64,000 nt of DNA from Volvariella volvacea V23 (lineage: Eukaryota > Basidiomycota > Agaricomycetes > Agaricales > Pluteaceae). The notes under the pieces were generated by a model, which saw only the letters and a list, made by a program, of their open reading frames with translations, searched no databases and was not told the DNA's origin. The stretch lies in the NCBI GenBank assembly GCA_000349905.1, contig KB722739.1, positions 129,495 to 193,494 of the forward strand, in the 5' to 3' direction. The number at the start of each line of letters is the position of its first letter. Positions within the stretch are counted from its first letter, which is position 1. Of this stretch, positions 11,473-24,164 are shown one piece after another. Position numbers and translations under genes: made by a program.

Positions 11473-12867
11473 CTATTCATCGTCACTTGCATATTCGATC
11501 TCCTGATACCTTCTCGCTTTCTTATTTGGATTGGCGAGCGACGCGCCTTTTAGTTGTCGTGGTGGTTGTGGAAGTGGTTCTGTTAAGACAATCACCATAT
11601 CAGCCAATGCTTCAGGACTTTTCACTGCCTCGTTGAGAAGAAACAAGAAGATGATTCACGCACTTGGTTCCGGTAGCTCAGATTGCAGAATCTCCTGCTG
11701 TATTTTTTGACGTTCAAGCTGTGCCTTGAGCGCTTTGATTTCCTCCTGTGCCTTCCTCATTTCACGCGCAGATTCTGGCGAAAATCCACTGTAGTCCTCA
11801 TCTTCGTCCTGTGCAGGTCTCTTTCGCGATGTGCCCTGTTGCGCTTTTGTCGGCTTGGAGTTTGCTATACTCTTTGATGCTGCATTTCCAGTGGTGGGGA
11901 GTAGAGATTAAATTACGATAAACAAGCGCATAAGACAGGCCACGACTCACATGACGCGGCGGATGTCGTTGACGAGGGTAAGCCACTAGCCCGAATAGAC
12001 GCCGACTCCTGCCCTGTCCGGTTCAACTGACACCTCCTCGACTGTGCCTGCAGTGCAATCTAACCCGTGGACCCACACCGGAATAATCCATCAGGGTCAG
12101 TAATGCCACCGAAACACGCGCCGAAAAAATTTGCATTTTAGGGCTGAAGGGGGTTTAAAATGCGTGTGGGACTCACCTCGAAGAAGGTCGTTGTGGCGTA
12201 GGATGCGGCCTCGGAGGGGGAGAGCTCGGTCAAGGGTACGTGGAGGGGTCGTTTGGCGGCTGGACCGAGTGTGAGCTGGTGAAAGTGGCAAGGTGGCGTG
12301 GGTGTGGTGATATGCGATTTCCGTGGTAGAGTCGTTGATTGGGGTATATGCGAGTGAATTTTCGTGAGGATACAAAGGAATTCGATGCGGTGGATGGTGT
12401 ATAAGCTTCAAGGGTATGACGCAAAGTGAGCCACCTACGTTAATCTTCTTACCAGGCTGTGGATCCCAGCCTCCAATGCACATGTCACCTTGTACAATAG
12501 TGTCTCGAAGCCTTTCGACGAACACTTTAATGAGTTTATCACTGGCCTTTGAGCCCTATAAATAAGAGGCACAATAAAGAGGACAACGAAGTCAGCGGTG
12601 CATGTTCGCAGGCGAGATTAAAGTTAGCCGCAAATGGGTGTTTCAGATGCACAAGGAGGAAATACGAACGAGGATACTATGAACATCTTGAGTCTCCCAT
12701 TTACCTATCCACCACCTCCCATGCTGGCCCATCAACCCTACATGCACTTCCCAATGGTGGCCCACCACTGGCACATTAGATATTACAACAAATTTTGACG
12801 GCTCCTGGTATATAACTTGTATAAGCTCATTGAGCTCCGTAAAATGCGAGAATATATTCGTAGTCAT
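11473..12867 (-). CDS. Small head-plus-coiled-coil protein, possible XRCC4/PAXX-like
   Basis: About five exons can be chained on the minus strand. Exon 1 (12867 to about 12670) encodes MTTNIFSHFTELNELIQ... and HHWEVHVG...GRWWIGKW. Exon 2 (ending near 12455) gives SDKLIKVFVERLRDTIVQGD and CIGGWDPQ. Exon 3 (near 12290-12170) gives LTLGPAAKRPLHVPLTELS and EAASYATTTFFE. Exon 4 starts IALQAQSRRCQLN. The next exons carry KRPAQDEDEDYSGFSP, a clear coiled coil (AREMRKAQEEIKALKAQLER), and a basic then acidic end, RRYQEIEYASDDE. A small beta head with a WxGxW signature, a helix and then a coiled coil resembles the XRCC4/XLF/PAXX superfamily of end-joining scaffolds; this is an inference from layout only. 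The first donor site is uncertain because the obvious GTAT gives the wrong phase. Confidence 0.5.
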
Positions 12868-13368
12868 CGCTGCTCGTAATCGTGGAGAGAGGGTGAGGAC
12901 GTGGGGCTGTTGGGTGAAGTTACAGAGTAGAATGATGCGAGATGGGGGTTTATTTAAATCAGCGTCAAAGTGCCACGGCCACCGCGTTGCTAAATGAGTG
13001 CCACGTGACAATAATAACGCGTAGCAAATCTTATCGCGCCAAGCCCGACTCATGCTCCCACAATGATATCTCCATAATCCCAACTCTACGCCCTCCTTTC
13101 TCTCACACTACGTGCCATGGGATGTGACTCGTATGCGTGGGCGCCAAGTGTGGAGTGTGAGATTCCAGGCCTATCACCTCGTGGGCTGACGGATGGCAGA
13201 CAATGCGAGAACTAATTCAGGCCACTTTTCCTGCGGCTCTACGACTCTTGAATTGATCCGTAAGTACGAAGCGTTCATTACTCCTCTCCCTTCATCGCCT
13301 AATATGTAGTGTACAATGAGCGCTTTACAGGTGTACGTTGCCTCGAAGCAGCGGGTAAGCATACGAAA

Positions 13369-14826
13369 CTAAGCTTGACTAGGAGAAGTGACACCCTCTC
13401 CCCAGTTCAGTCTCTTACGCAGGTACAATGCGACCCACGTAAGGGACAATAAGACTGGCACCTCGACCAATGGTCCAATCGTAGCTGCCAACGCCTGGTC
13501 CGACGAAACACCATACACGGATATCGCAATCGCAATCGCGAGTTCCTACGTGGTGATGATTAGGAGCTGCGCATCGTGGTAGATTCTGAGTTTACTTACA
13601 AAATTATTGCTTCCAGCGGTGAAGGCTTGTACAACCGTCTTCTCATATCCGAATAACCTCTTTTCCGCGTTTTCTTCCTCTCCCTTGCCATGATGCTGGA
13701 TCTCCCACCTGCCTAACCAATAAAGCAGCCCAAATGCGCTCGACCACATGATGACAAAGTATAAGATCATTGGAACGAATACACGGAACGAAGGACCTAG
13801 GTTGTCCAAGATATGTCGCGCTTGATAGGCGAACATGACGAGGATGGTGTAGAGCAGACCTATGAGGGAGAGTGGAGAGAAGATGGGGAGAAATTTCGAC
13901 TCGAGGAAGGATTTTGAGGTGAGGTACCAGATTGTGTAGCGGGTAATGATTCCAGCTGCCAGAGGAATTCCGAGATACTGTTGATGAAGGGTGGGTAATG
14001 TTGGGGGTAGCGTTGTGAGTGAGGACTGGAACAGAGCGCAAAGTGACTTACAATAAGAACGGAGATCGCCACCTCTCCGTATGAGACGTGCGTCTCTACC
14101 TGGCTCTCTCCTCCAATGATGTTGATAAACAACACCGAAAGTGGAGAATACAGGATAATCTGAAGGACAGAGTTGATCACGACGAGTATCGCGCAGTACT
14201 CTCCGTCCCCCTTGGCTAGTTGATTCCAAATCATGACCATAGCTATGCACCTGGCCAATCCAACCAAGATTACGCCGGTACGGTAAGTCGGCAAATCTGG
14301 AAGCGTTGCCCATGCTAGGCCGAGCATGATGAATGGCCCTACGATCCAGTTAAGGACGAGGGAGATGAAGATGTGAAGCCAGAGTCGCGAGGTTGTGAAA
14401 AGAGAAGGAAGACACTCGTAATGGACTTTGGTCAGAATAGGCCACATCATTACGATTAGGCCTATTGCAATAGCTGAAAGAGGATGGTTTGAATAAGCGG
14501 CTTTGCATTCTTTACACTCTATGGCATAGGGCACTTACGGACGGAGACCGTGTCGAAATGGACAGTGTCGAATGCTTCTTGAACGCCAGGGACAAACTCG
14601 CCAATGACGACACCAATAATCATTACGAGGATGATCAGTGGAGAGAGAAGCTTATCGAGCAGCCCCAATTTTTTGAACAATACTGCGAAATGAATCCATG
14701 TTAGTCTCTGTACTCGAGTGTGTCCAAGATAAAGTTACCTGTAGGTGCTTCCTCTTCCCTATGCGTAGGGTCGTCTGAGGTTTTTTTTGAGTTAAATACC
14801 TTTTCAGCAGCAGAAGACGGATCCAT
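13369..14826 (-). CDS. ACR3: Arsenite efflux permease ACR3, 402 aa
   Basis: Five exons (14826-14739, 14682-14539, 14473-14052, 13977-13600, 13545-13369) splice in frame to 402 residues, the usual ACR3 length. ACR3 belongs to the bile/arsenite/riboflavin transporter superfamily and exports arsenite across the plasma membrane. Diagnostic blocks are PIAIGLIVMMWPILTKVHYE, the Cys-bearing motif GLARCIAMVMIWNQLA followed by GDGEYCAILVVINSVLQI, YLGIPLAAG, GYEKTVVQAFTAGSNNF joined by splicing to ELAIAIAISVYG, and TIGPLVEVPVLLSL. The conserved Cys and the NNFELAIA Glu are present. About ten hydrophobic segments are visible. The N-terminus is hydrophilic and acidic. No arsenate reductase or arsenic regulator lies next to it in the window. 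The gene looks fully functional. Confidence 0.93.
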
Positions 14827-15997
14827 TGTTAGCCTTCAGGAAATGGATAGAAAGCAAGAGCGATTCAGGCATGCTGTCCAGCCGGCAAGGATTTTAACGA
14901 TCCATATTCAAACTCGAAATCAAAATCAAATGGTCATGTGATCGAGATGTCCCGTACGTGGCTTTAGGTGGCTATGTAACGGTCCCACACTGGTCTCTCG
15001 ATGGACCTCTGAGGGTTTTGCCAGCACTGCCACCTTCAGTTGCATCTACGCTACAATCCCTACATGTAGGCCTCAGCCCTTTCTCTAATCATTAGCATCA
15101 GTCGCTCAGAGTGGAGCAATGGGCCACCGTGAACAGTTTCTTCGATCCTCTGTTAACATCTACACCGCCTCCTGGTGCCAAAATTGTTAAGCAGAAGGTC
15201 GACTTTGGGTGTTTATTTGGCAGCGGAGCAGAGAGTACGAGAAACGATAGGACAGGATAAAGGCTTGATACGAATGAATGGAAGCGAGGGCGGATATGCG
15301 GCTGGGTAGGCGGTAAGTTCCAATGCGTGTCATCGGGGCCAAGAAAAAAATAATATATAGGTCATTATTGCCCCCTCAGGCGTTGATTATGACCCCGATT
15401 TAAGGGAATTTAGGCGGCCGTCAGAGCTCGGTTTCACGCGAGAAACTGCTGCACCCCAAGAAAACTGAGCTTCTGCAGTAGTGTCTGGCAGTCCAACGTG
15501 ATCGCGGAATTGCGCATTGCGCATTGCTTAGGCTTCCTTCCCAAGCAATTAATTGGTACACGAGGCTCTGTTTTGCAACGATGCCGCCGACGTTGGCTGT
15601 GTCGTTTGTCATTCGATTAGATGCTTCTCCTTCATTTCGCACCAAATTTTCTCAGCTATTGTTACTTGATACAAAAGGATTGTTTTCACACGGGAACGAG
15701 AACACTTTCACGACTTGACAAGCAGCCTATACGCAGTCATAATACCGTGCTGACATCTGCATCGGACATCAATCAGGCGCCTTCACGGACATCGATTTGT
15801 TCCACCACCGACTATCACAGCTATGGATTACGTTGAGGGTGCATGGGTGGAAGAAATTGAAAGGGCAGTTCTTTGGGGTTGTGAGAGAGCCGAATATTGA
15901 TAAGCAGGCAATTTGGTACGTCTTTATTCGATTCATCGCCCATCTGCTTGACTTACAGTTCTTACTTTCTACTACCGCCATCTCTCAGCCTCATTCA
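14827..15997. other. Intergenic region between ACR3 and M20-1
   Basis: This is the divergent promoter region of ACR3 (minus) and M20-1 (plus), about 1.2 kb. I see a GGTGTTTATTTGG string near 15208 and an AATAATATATAGG string near 15350, but no supported gene. The short frames overlapping 15421-15836 have no protein-like features. Confidence 0.5.
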
Positions 15998-18679
15998 ATG
16001 AAGCCTGAACTTTTACCATCCCAGTTCCCCTTGTCTACGCAGCACTCTCCCCGGAGCGAGAGGCGCAGGAAGTGGCTCCGATTCACAGATTATATCACCG
16101 TCTCTCTGCTGGCCTTATTCTTTGGTTATCACATCTACCACGGCTATTTCTCTCAGAAAGGATGCAGGAATGAGCTCAAGCAAGCCCCAGTTATGCCTGG
16201 CGCGCCTCCAACAAATCAAGGGGCCGTATGCACCCAACCTTCTCCGGCTGCAAAACCATCAAACTATAGCGCCCTCTATAATACACCTGAGTTTACCTCC
16301 CTCTGCGCGAATCGGCTGTCAGGTGCTGTTCAGATTCCAACTGTGTAAGTATTTTGGTGTGGCCAGTCGAAGTAGATCTGATGGATTTATAAGGACATAT
16401 GACGACATGGGAGCTATTGGAGATCCCGAGTGGAAGCCATTCGAGGAATTCCTCACTTATCTCAACGATACATTTCCACTAGTGTACGTATCTCCTTGTT
16501 TCTAACANNNNNNNNNNNNNNNNNNNNNNNNNNNNNNNNNNNNNNNNNNNNNNNNNNNNNNNNNNNNNNNNNNNNNNNNNNNNNNNNNNNNNNNNNNNNN
16601 NNNNNNNTTCATGCACATATATGCTGTTTTTTAAACCACAAGACACTCGATATTGAGATTATCTGTGGATATTCTCCCATCTACACTTGGAAGGGTTCCA
16701 ACTCCGACCTCAAACCGCTCATGTTGACCGCACATATTGATGTCGTTCCTGTCGAGTATATGCACTTTTTACTTCGTCTTGTAAATGTTGGACTGACTAT
16801 TTTGTTACAGTGAGGGGTCCATTGAGAGGTATATGGCCTTCAACAGTTGGCATTTCTTCCCCACTGACCAACCACTCTAGGTGGACCTACCCTCCATTCT
16901 CTGGAGAGATTGACGGTGAATGGGTGTACGGTCGAGGATCTGCCGACACCAAGACGACCATTATCGGGATCTTGTCCGCTGTCGAGCACCTCATTGAGAT
17001 TAACTGGGAGCCAACGCGAACTATCCGTAATGCGTCCTTCTTGCCCCTAATGCGATGTGTGCTAAGGTTGTGTAGTTCTTGCATTTGGACAGGACGAAGA
17101 GATATCCGGAGCTCAAGGAGCCGCCAACATTGCAAAGCACCTGGAATCCATATACTCCAATTATGGGATTGCAATGCTCGTTGACGAAGGTGGATTGGGT
17201 TTGGCTCGGTTGTTTGGAACCGACTTTGCACTTCCTGGTGTAGGGGAGAAGGGTTTCCTTATGAGTAAGGTCCTTCGTTGGGTATATTAACTGACCATAT
17301 CGTATAGAACATGCATACCCAAGTAGATACCCAAGGAGGACAGTGAGTGCTTGTCGTACGGGACTGATGCTATCCAGCTAATGTACCCGTTCCAGCTCCT
17401 CGGTACCTCCGCCTCACACCTCCATCGGAACTCTCGCAAAAATCACTTCTGATATCGAGTCAGCATTTCGCTCTGGCTACTACACTCATAATTGCGTTCT
17501 CATTGAATTCTAGGATATCGATGTGTTCCAACCACATCTCGAATTAGAGGGCCCCGTTTGGGCGCTTATGAATTCCTAGCACAATACGGAGATCACGATC
17601 AGCTTCCTGAATGGCTCATTGACTCAGTCAACGCGGAAGATTCGGATTTGTCAGCCGCTGCGATGGAGTTTGCAAAGATTTCTCCAGCTACTAGGTACTT
17701 GATTCAAACGAGCAAGGCGCCGACTGTTATTCGAGGTGGCGTCAAGGTATGTTGTCCTTTTCACCCGTATGTAATAAATGTCCTGACAAAGGTGCATGAC
17801 CAGAGCAACGCGTTAGCTAAAAGCGCTAATGTTACATTCAACAGCCGAATCGAACTATTGAGCTCAGGTAAGCGCTCAGCCCCCAACTGCAAATACATGC
17901 GCGCAGTCGCCCACATCCCCCAGTTCAGGAAGTTCGAGATGCCTTCCTAGGTATCATTCGCCAAATTGCCGAGGAATACTCCTTCCGCCTGAACGGTGAA
18001 GTGGTTTCTGGCGCCGATCCTATTGGGAATATTACCGTTGGCTCTTCGAATGCGCTCGAACCAAGTCCTATTTCATCGACCTATTTTGGCGCTTGGGCGT
18101 TGTTCTCTAAAGCTGTTCAAGCTGCTTTTGGGGAGAACGTTATTACGGCACCGAATGCGATGACTGCCAATACGGGTGAGTACTCAAGCATCACCAGATG
18201 TAGCCTTAACTGATTATATGTGCTCTAAAAGACACGAGACACTACGTGAGTCGATTTGGATTGCCTGAAACTAATCTCACAGTGGTTGGTGACCTGATTG
18301 TGTAGTGGAACTTGTACGTGCTTCGCGCTTCTACACACACGTATTGGTTATACTAATGTCTTCGTGATTCAGAACGCATAATATCTACCGCTGGAGCCCC
18401 ATTTATGCAAGTACAGAACTCAACATTCACACTGTTGACGAAAAAATTCGTACGTCTTGCAAGCCGGCAATCGCCACCCAAGATTTTCTGACCTTTTCCC
18501 CTCCTACTCCCTTCCGCCGATGGGTATTTAGAAATTAAATCTCACGTCGATGGAATCAAATTCTTCACAGGTACTGCATTTGGTTTGCCTCCATTATTGG
18601 ATGTGCCCTCTGACCCAAGAGCACGCTTCTTTTAGAGTTGATTTTGCTGGTGGATGGTGTCGACGATAGTGCCTTGTAA
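15998..18679 (+). pseudogene. M20-1: membrane-anchored M20 peptidase (CPS/Gly-X type), probably disabled
   Basis: This is a multi-exon gene. The N-terminus MKPELLPSQFPL leads to a single anchor (YITVSLLALFFGYHIYHGYF), giving a type II layout as in vacuolar carboxypeptidase S. Metal and catalytic motifs seen are LTAHIDVVPV, GRGSADTKTT, AFGQDEEISG, LVDEGG and, near the C-terminus, the NIHTVDEKI region; the gene ends ELILLVDGVDDSAL. Defects: relative to M20-3 one base is missing near 17575, so the frame after PVWALMNS hits a stop while LAQYGDHDQLPEW continues in another frame. The TPGG signature also reads TQGG. A 100-N gap (16508-16607) hides part of an intron or exon. The frameshift could be an assembly error beside a poor region. 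TM-A follows in the same direction. Confidence 0.8.
16508..16607. other. Assembly gap, 100 N
   Basis: There are exactly 100 undetermined bases inside M20-1, between the exon ending FPLV and the exon starting HKTLDIEI. A fixed length of 100 suggests a scaffold placeholder rather than a measured gap. Confidence 0.95.
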
Positions 18680-19860
18680 GACACAAACTACGTGTCATTC
18701 CAGTTTTCGCACTGTATTTTGTACCAGTGAGGGTGTAATTCGCAACTTGTCACTTCGTAAGCCACAGGCATCGTGCCTCGTTCATAGCTCTCGAACCATT
18801 TGAGATTTCGGGTAGTTCATGAGATGGTGATCTTATCGTACAGGTTTAAGCATTTCAATTCCGGTTTGTGGTACAATGATTATTGGTTGTTCTCATCTTG
18901 TCTATTTCCAGTGATCAGTTAGTTCCTGTCATGTCCAGATACTGTCCTGGTAATATGAATGATGAGAGGGCTATTCATTATTTTTTTGCAGTTCGGATCC
19001 ACATCTGTGCTAGATCGACGCTTGGTCGTTGTGAGGCTCTCTGACGTTGAACAAGATGTAAGAGGTGCATTGTTCCCTAATTGGAACAATGAGTCGACCG
19101 ATGGGGCAAAATGAAATCCACTTAGGGTTCTGCGTTTACACATACCTACGGACTACATACGTCGTCGGATACATTGGAAGGGATAATGAACGGAAATTGA
19201 TCCGCTCACGGATGGAGGTTGTTAGCGTTTGAGATAATGTGTATGGCGTTGTTTGTTGGTATCCATACGGATTTATAGGATCTTATATCCTTGATGCATA
19301 GTAATCCTCTTTGATAGGCAAGCACTTAATATGACGTTGACGATAACGCAAGGATGAGGCTCCGCTGCGATGAGAAAGAGGACAAGAAATGTTTCAAAGC
19401 ACATGGCCATGCAATTCAAGGCGATACACACGTTTGGGATATTGGTCTGCAACATACCAATGAGGCTGTGAAGCGTGCTTGGCTCGAGCTGGCGAAATGT
19501 GGGGCATCCAACCTGAAGGGATCACGAAACGAAATTGCTCCGCAGATGCTATGATTGATTGAGGACCCTCTAAGGGCAAAGAGATTTATATACCCCCTCC
19601 GTCCCATCCTCGCCTGTCTGCTTCCTTCTCCGTTTCTACTCTTCACTTCTTTTCTTCGTATTTCCCCTCTGTTTATTATTCTTTTTATTCGTTCGGGGAT
19701 TTACTGTGTAATACTTTCTCGAGTTCATTCTGGTCTTCGTTCGACTATTGCGAGCCTGTGGCTGCAATCTGTCCATTAGCTCCCAGAGCTTTTCATTTAT
19801 TTTTCCTTCCACCTCGAGCTCGATTTCGTCCCGCCACAACTCCCCCTCCCGCATCTTACG
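18680..19860. other. Intergenic region between M20-1 and TM-A
   Basis: No gene is supported. The last 250 bases before the TM-A ATG are strongly pyrimidine-rich, with a GATTTATATACCCC TATA-like element near 19583, typical of a fungal core promoter. Confidence 0.5.
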
Positions 19861-21728
19861 ATGTTCATGCTACGACAGACCCTCCTCTGGACCATCGCGT
19901 TGCTACTCCTCTCGACATTGGCAAACGGTCAAAATACGAGGCTCAGGAACGTTACGATTGACGATGATGACCCCAGGATCGTGTATAGTCCTAGTGATCA
20001 ATGGAGCCTGGCTTCTCCGACAGAATTGAATGCGGGTGGAAATCATATGCTTACCTCGACTCCTGGTGCTTTTGCTGTTTTTGATTTTACGGGTACGTCC
20101 TACGCACATCCATTTCCTCTCCCTTCTCTCTCTTTCGGCCTTCTCCCCTCTTTTTGCTGACGCACATACAACTCCCATCCTATCACCGCAATTCGCGTTG
20201 CCTACAGGAGTCGCAATCTACTTCATGTCCCCGTTGTGGCCGTATCGCGTTACCACAGGACTCCAACTCGACGCCGAACCACCCGAATTGATTGAACTGA
20301 TCGACCGAAGTAGGCCTACAAGCGAGGATGGTGGACCCGAGACCGTAGAATCTCAAGTCGTATGGAGCAGAACGGGGCTGGAGAACGGGACCCACACGCT
20401 TACGATCTTCATCGCGGTGGACGAGCCGTTTGCGATCGTTGATGCGCTGATGTGAGTTTTTGTTTGTTTGTCGTTTTGGCTGTGATTAAATGGCTGCTTT
20501 TGGTGCGTTCCTGGGGATTGATTGATCGTTTGCCTCGTTGTTCGTCTGTCGCCTGCGATTGGGATTGGGATGCTGGTGTGGGTGCTGGGTGCTGTGTTGG
20601 GATCGGTGAAGATATACCGAGGTGTTGCCTAGCGATGAAGACGAGGGTGATGAAAGCGATGATCCTACATCACCGTCAACGGCCGATTATAGCAATCCAT
20701 CAGGGCCTCAAAATAACAGCACTGACAATTCCACCCCTTCGGAATCTGGTCCCCCATTGGTCGCCATCGTAGTACCGGTAGTAATAGGAGTGCTCACCCT
20801 TATTGGCCTCGCGGCCTTCTTCTATTTCCGACGCAGGAATCGAAGGAAGGAGAGCATAGAATCGAATTTTTCTGCAGCAGAAGGTATTATTGCTCCTGGT
20901 GGTGGTGGCGGCGGTGGGAGAGCTGTAGGAGCAGGTGGTGAGAGGTCTGGGTCAAGTGGTCTAGGTCCGTCAACTCAGCCAAGCCCACTTCAAATGAAGA
21001 TCACTCCATACCCTCCTCCAGTATTGCCGGTTTCGACTGCACCTCCACGACTCCCTCCTCTGTCTGTACCGCAGGCACCACCTCCTGGCCCAGCGCGAGG
21101 CAATGTGAATCGGCGAAGCCACTATGGTGTTTACTCGGACGCTATTAATAATCTCGTTGCATCTACTGCTGCTCCTGCTCTTAGTCCCGGTGCTTTCAGT
21201 GCTGGTATCGCTGGTACTCCTACAAGGGGCGGTCATCCGTCTTATGGCCAGTGGAGTCAGTACCGTCCGGAGAATCAAGGTCGTAGTACCATCGGGCTTT
21301 CAGGGGCTGGTGTAGTTAATGGGCTGGCGCATATATCCACATCAAACCTTACGCCAACATCAGATACCTCAACTTCACCAGTTGTGTTTGCCCGACCGCC
21401 CGTGCTTCCTAGTTTGGCCTTTGCGGCGCCACCTGGGCCTTGGATTTCGCACAACAGGGGACGGGATAATGGGGTTGTCGTCAGTAGGAATGCTGGTGGT
21501 GTTGGTGCTAGCTCAACGGAAGAAGATATTGGTTCCCTCCCAAATCCACATCCGTCGCCAGATCCAAGTGTGGAACTGCACGATCAGACACAACATCGGC
21601 CTCCTTCTGCCGCTCCACCAGCCTATACGGAAGGTGAAGGCGGAAAGGGCCCGAATAAGCCGCTGGGAGATGTCAAGTATCGTATTATGAACCCTTCTCC
21701 TGTTGGGGGTGCTCCTTCGTCGCCGTGA
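19861..21728 (+). CDS. TM-A: type I membrane protein with proline-rich PPAY tail, 530 aa
   Basis: Exons 19861-20092, 20208-20451 and 20612-21728 splice in frame. The order is signal peptide (to about residue 22, ending LANG), a beta-rich ectodomain with DDDDPRIVY, GNHMLTSTPGAFAVFDF, SPLWPYRVTTGLQLD, ETVESQVVW and HTLTIFI, a Ser/Thr/Asn-rich acidic stalk, a single membrane helix (VAIVVPVVIGVLTLIGLAAF, about 208-230), an RRRNRR stop-transfer, and a Gly/Pro-rich cytoplasmic tail of about 300 residues. The tail ends with PPSAAPPAYTEG, a PPxY motif of the kind that binds WW domains (known for Rsp5-type ligases), then LGDVKYRIMNP. The ectodomain resembles the carbohydrate- or wall-facing sandwiches of basidiomycete surface proteins; ligand unknown. 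It pairs with M20-1 upstream and converges on TM-B. Confidence 0.8.
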
Positions 21729-22419
21729 ACTATAGTCGCAATTACTAATAGCTGTATCAGACGATTGCACATCGCACTCTCCTACTTCCTTGCGAATAAC
21801 AAATTAATCACGCCTCGCTGCCTGACCTCTATTGCGCGCTCGCAGTCATGGGAGGTGTTGGATTCGGAAGATCTTGTCATCTATGAGTCAATGGACGATC
21901 TCATCTGTAATTGCACCTAGATGATCGAATTCGCACTAGGTTTTGACCGTTATCAGATAGTTAGAAGGATAAAAAGATATTTGGGCTCCTAACTTCCTTT
22001 GCGCGCATTACTCTTCTTCAAATCTTCCAGGAGATCGTTTCGAAGAAACGGAACTTCGGGTTCCCAGGGATCGGAGCAGCTATGCAATAACAAACCCTCA
22101 GAAGGGCATGGCTTTGGTCTATGCGGAAGAAACAAATAGTGTATGCTACAAAGATGCCAGTACATACAAAGCACTTGATTAGAACGGAAGAGCATAATAC
22201 CAAAGAGACGGATTGTCCAATATTAAGTTAGGTCATAAAACCCTTGTCGTAGGGTACCAAAGCAAGCAGGTGTATAATGGGCGCACCCTTCCTCCCCTCA
22301 AAGTCTCTATATCAGCGACCCGGTCGTCACGACCTGAAAGCTTTGAAAAGTGCCGAGATTCCAATTTCGGTGCTTGAAGAACGATATCGTGGTCATAAAG
22401 ATTTGTTGCTCGACTCCAA

Positions 22420-24164
22420 CTATGATGTAAAAAAGGAGCCCCCGGACTGGTTTTCCTGGGGCGGAGGATTCATAACGCGAAACTTGACATCACCTAATGG
22501 CCTAACGGAGGGACCCTGTTCACCTTCCGTATATGCAGGGGGTGCAGCGGAGGGAGGGCGAAGAGGTGTCAGGCGATTGGGAGGATTCGAAAACTGCGAA
22601 TTGAGATATTGGGATTGCGACTGTGACTGCAAGTGGTCTGTAGGCCCGAGGCTGGCATGTGGGTTTGGCAGCGGCCCAATATCCCCATTCCCAGAGTTAT
22701 CGCCACCAAGTCTTCCCGCATCGTAAGGAGCCCCAGGCCCCAGTGATCCTCTTGGGCCTGACCCGGCAGGAGGGACAAGGGGTCGTTGTGAAAATAGGAG
22801 TGGGGAAGACGCATAACCCGAAGTCGCTGTCGATGTCCGGTTTTGTGAGAAGTCGAGCATTGTGCCTATGCCAGTCATACCAGGGTTGCTGCCTTGAGTT
22901 CGTAGGCTGTTTTGACTTTGCTGACTATAGATCGAATAGGAATTCCTGCTGGCGGCCCCAGACGCGACGGTAGACGGGCTGGCGATATTTGGTGAATAAG
23001 TACCATAATGATTCATTCCAGACGTATCGCTTCGCATCTGGTCTGATCCAGCGAGCGCATTTTGACGTAGTGGTAAAGTAGAGGTAGCGGGTGAACTGGC
23101 TGGGAGGGACGACGCGTGCGGGCGGAAGCCTTGATTCGATTCGGTCCTCGTTGAACTTCCTGGTGCACCAGGTCCAGAAGGACCGCCAGTAGAGTTGGCT
23201 GTTGTGGCAGTTTGAGCTTTCCAGAAATCTGATTCGATCCGACTCTCTCGTTTATTCCTTCGCCGGCAGTAGAGGAAGATCCCCAAAAGGACGAGGAGAG
23301 CAACGACTCCAGCTACCACACCCACTATTATTGGGATCAATGGAGGGCCGGAATCTGACGAATCTCTGGAATCACTGTTGCTTTGTCCAGTTGTAGGATT
23401 AGTAGGGATGCCAGAGCTTGTTGCTGACGGCGGTGTAGACTGGGAATTGCTGTTGCTATCGCTGGGCAGGAGTTCAGTGTATCTTTATCAACGATGTTTC
23501 CGTCATCAAACACGAAAACGACATTTTAACGTCAATTAGCCCAAGAAAATAGCGATGTGACATACTCACCCTATTGCGTCAACGATCGCGTAAGGTTCTC
23601 CAGCACCAACAAATATCCTCAGCGTATGAGTTGCATTCGCCAATCCTGTCCTCCCCCAAACAATCGCAGATTGAACCGTCTCAGATCCGTTGCCCGCATC
23701 AGTTCTACTTTGGTCAATCAACTCAATCACTTCAGACGGTTCATTATCTAGTTGTAGCCCCGTCGTGACGTGATACGGCCATAGCGGTGAATAAAAGTAT
23801 AACGCAATGCCTACGAGATATCCATGGGATATAAGTCAAAGGTCGTCATGCGTAAACGGAACGGTGATGGGAGAGCGCGAGCACGATAAACGTGAGGATA
23901 AGACGTACCAACAAATTCAAAGGTCGCAAATGCATCAGGGCTTTCGGCAAGCATATGATTACCTCCTATGTTCAGTTCAGTTGGTTGCGCCAAGCTCCAC
24001 CCATCGCTATAGCTAATTCTAGAATCGTTATCGTCCACCAAGACATCTCGCGTTTGTTGGCTGTTCGCAACATCCACAAACGTCGAAAGCGTGATGACCA
24101 GCAGAGATACTAGGACGTAGAAATGGTGAAATACAGCCTCCAGGGACGGTAATGACTTTGACAT
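22420..24164 (-). CDS. TM-B: type I membrane protein with PPAY tail, 519 aa
   Basis: Exons 24164-23909, 23810-23570 and 23482-22420 give 519 residues, with splice phases identical to TM-A and TM-C. It has a signal peptide (FYVLVSLLVITLSTFVDVANS), an ectodomain with DVLVDDNDSRISYSDGW, GNHMLAESPDAFATFEFVG, YFYSPLWPYHVTTGLQLD, and HTLRIFVGAGEPYAIVDAIG, and a membrane segment (IPIIVGVVAGVVALLVLLGI) followed by CRRRNKRESRIESDF. The tail is Ser/Gly/Pro/Asn-rich with an NHYGTYSPNI motif and the conserved PPSAAPPAYTEGEQG and LGDVKFRVMNP end. I chose the ATG at 24164 because it starts directly before the hydrophobic core; an in-frame upstream start would only add an unconserved basic extension. Its M20 partner upstream is a relic. 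Confidence 0.8.
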
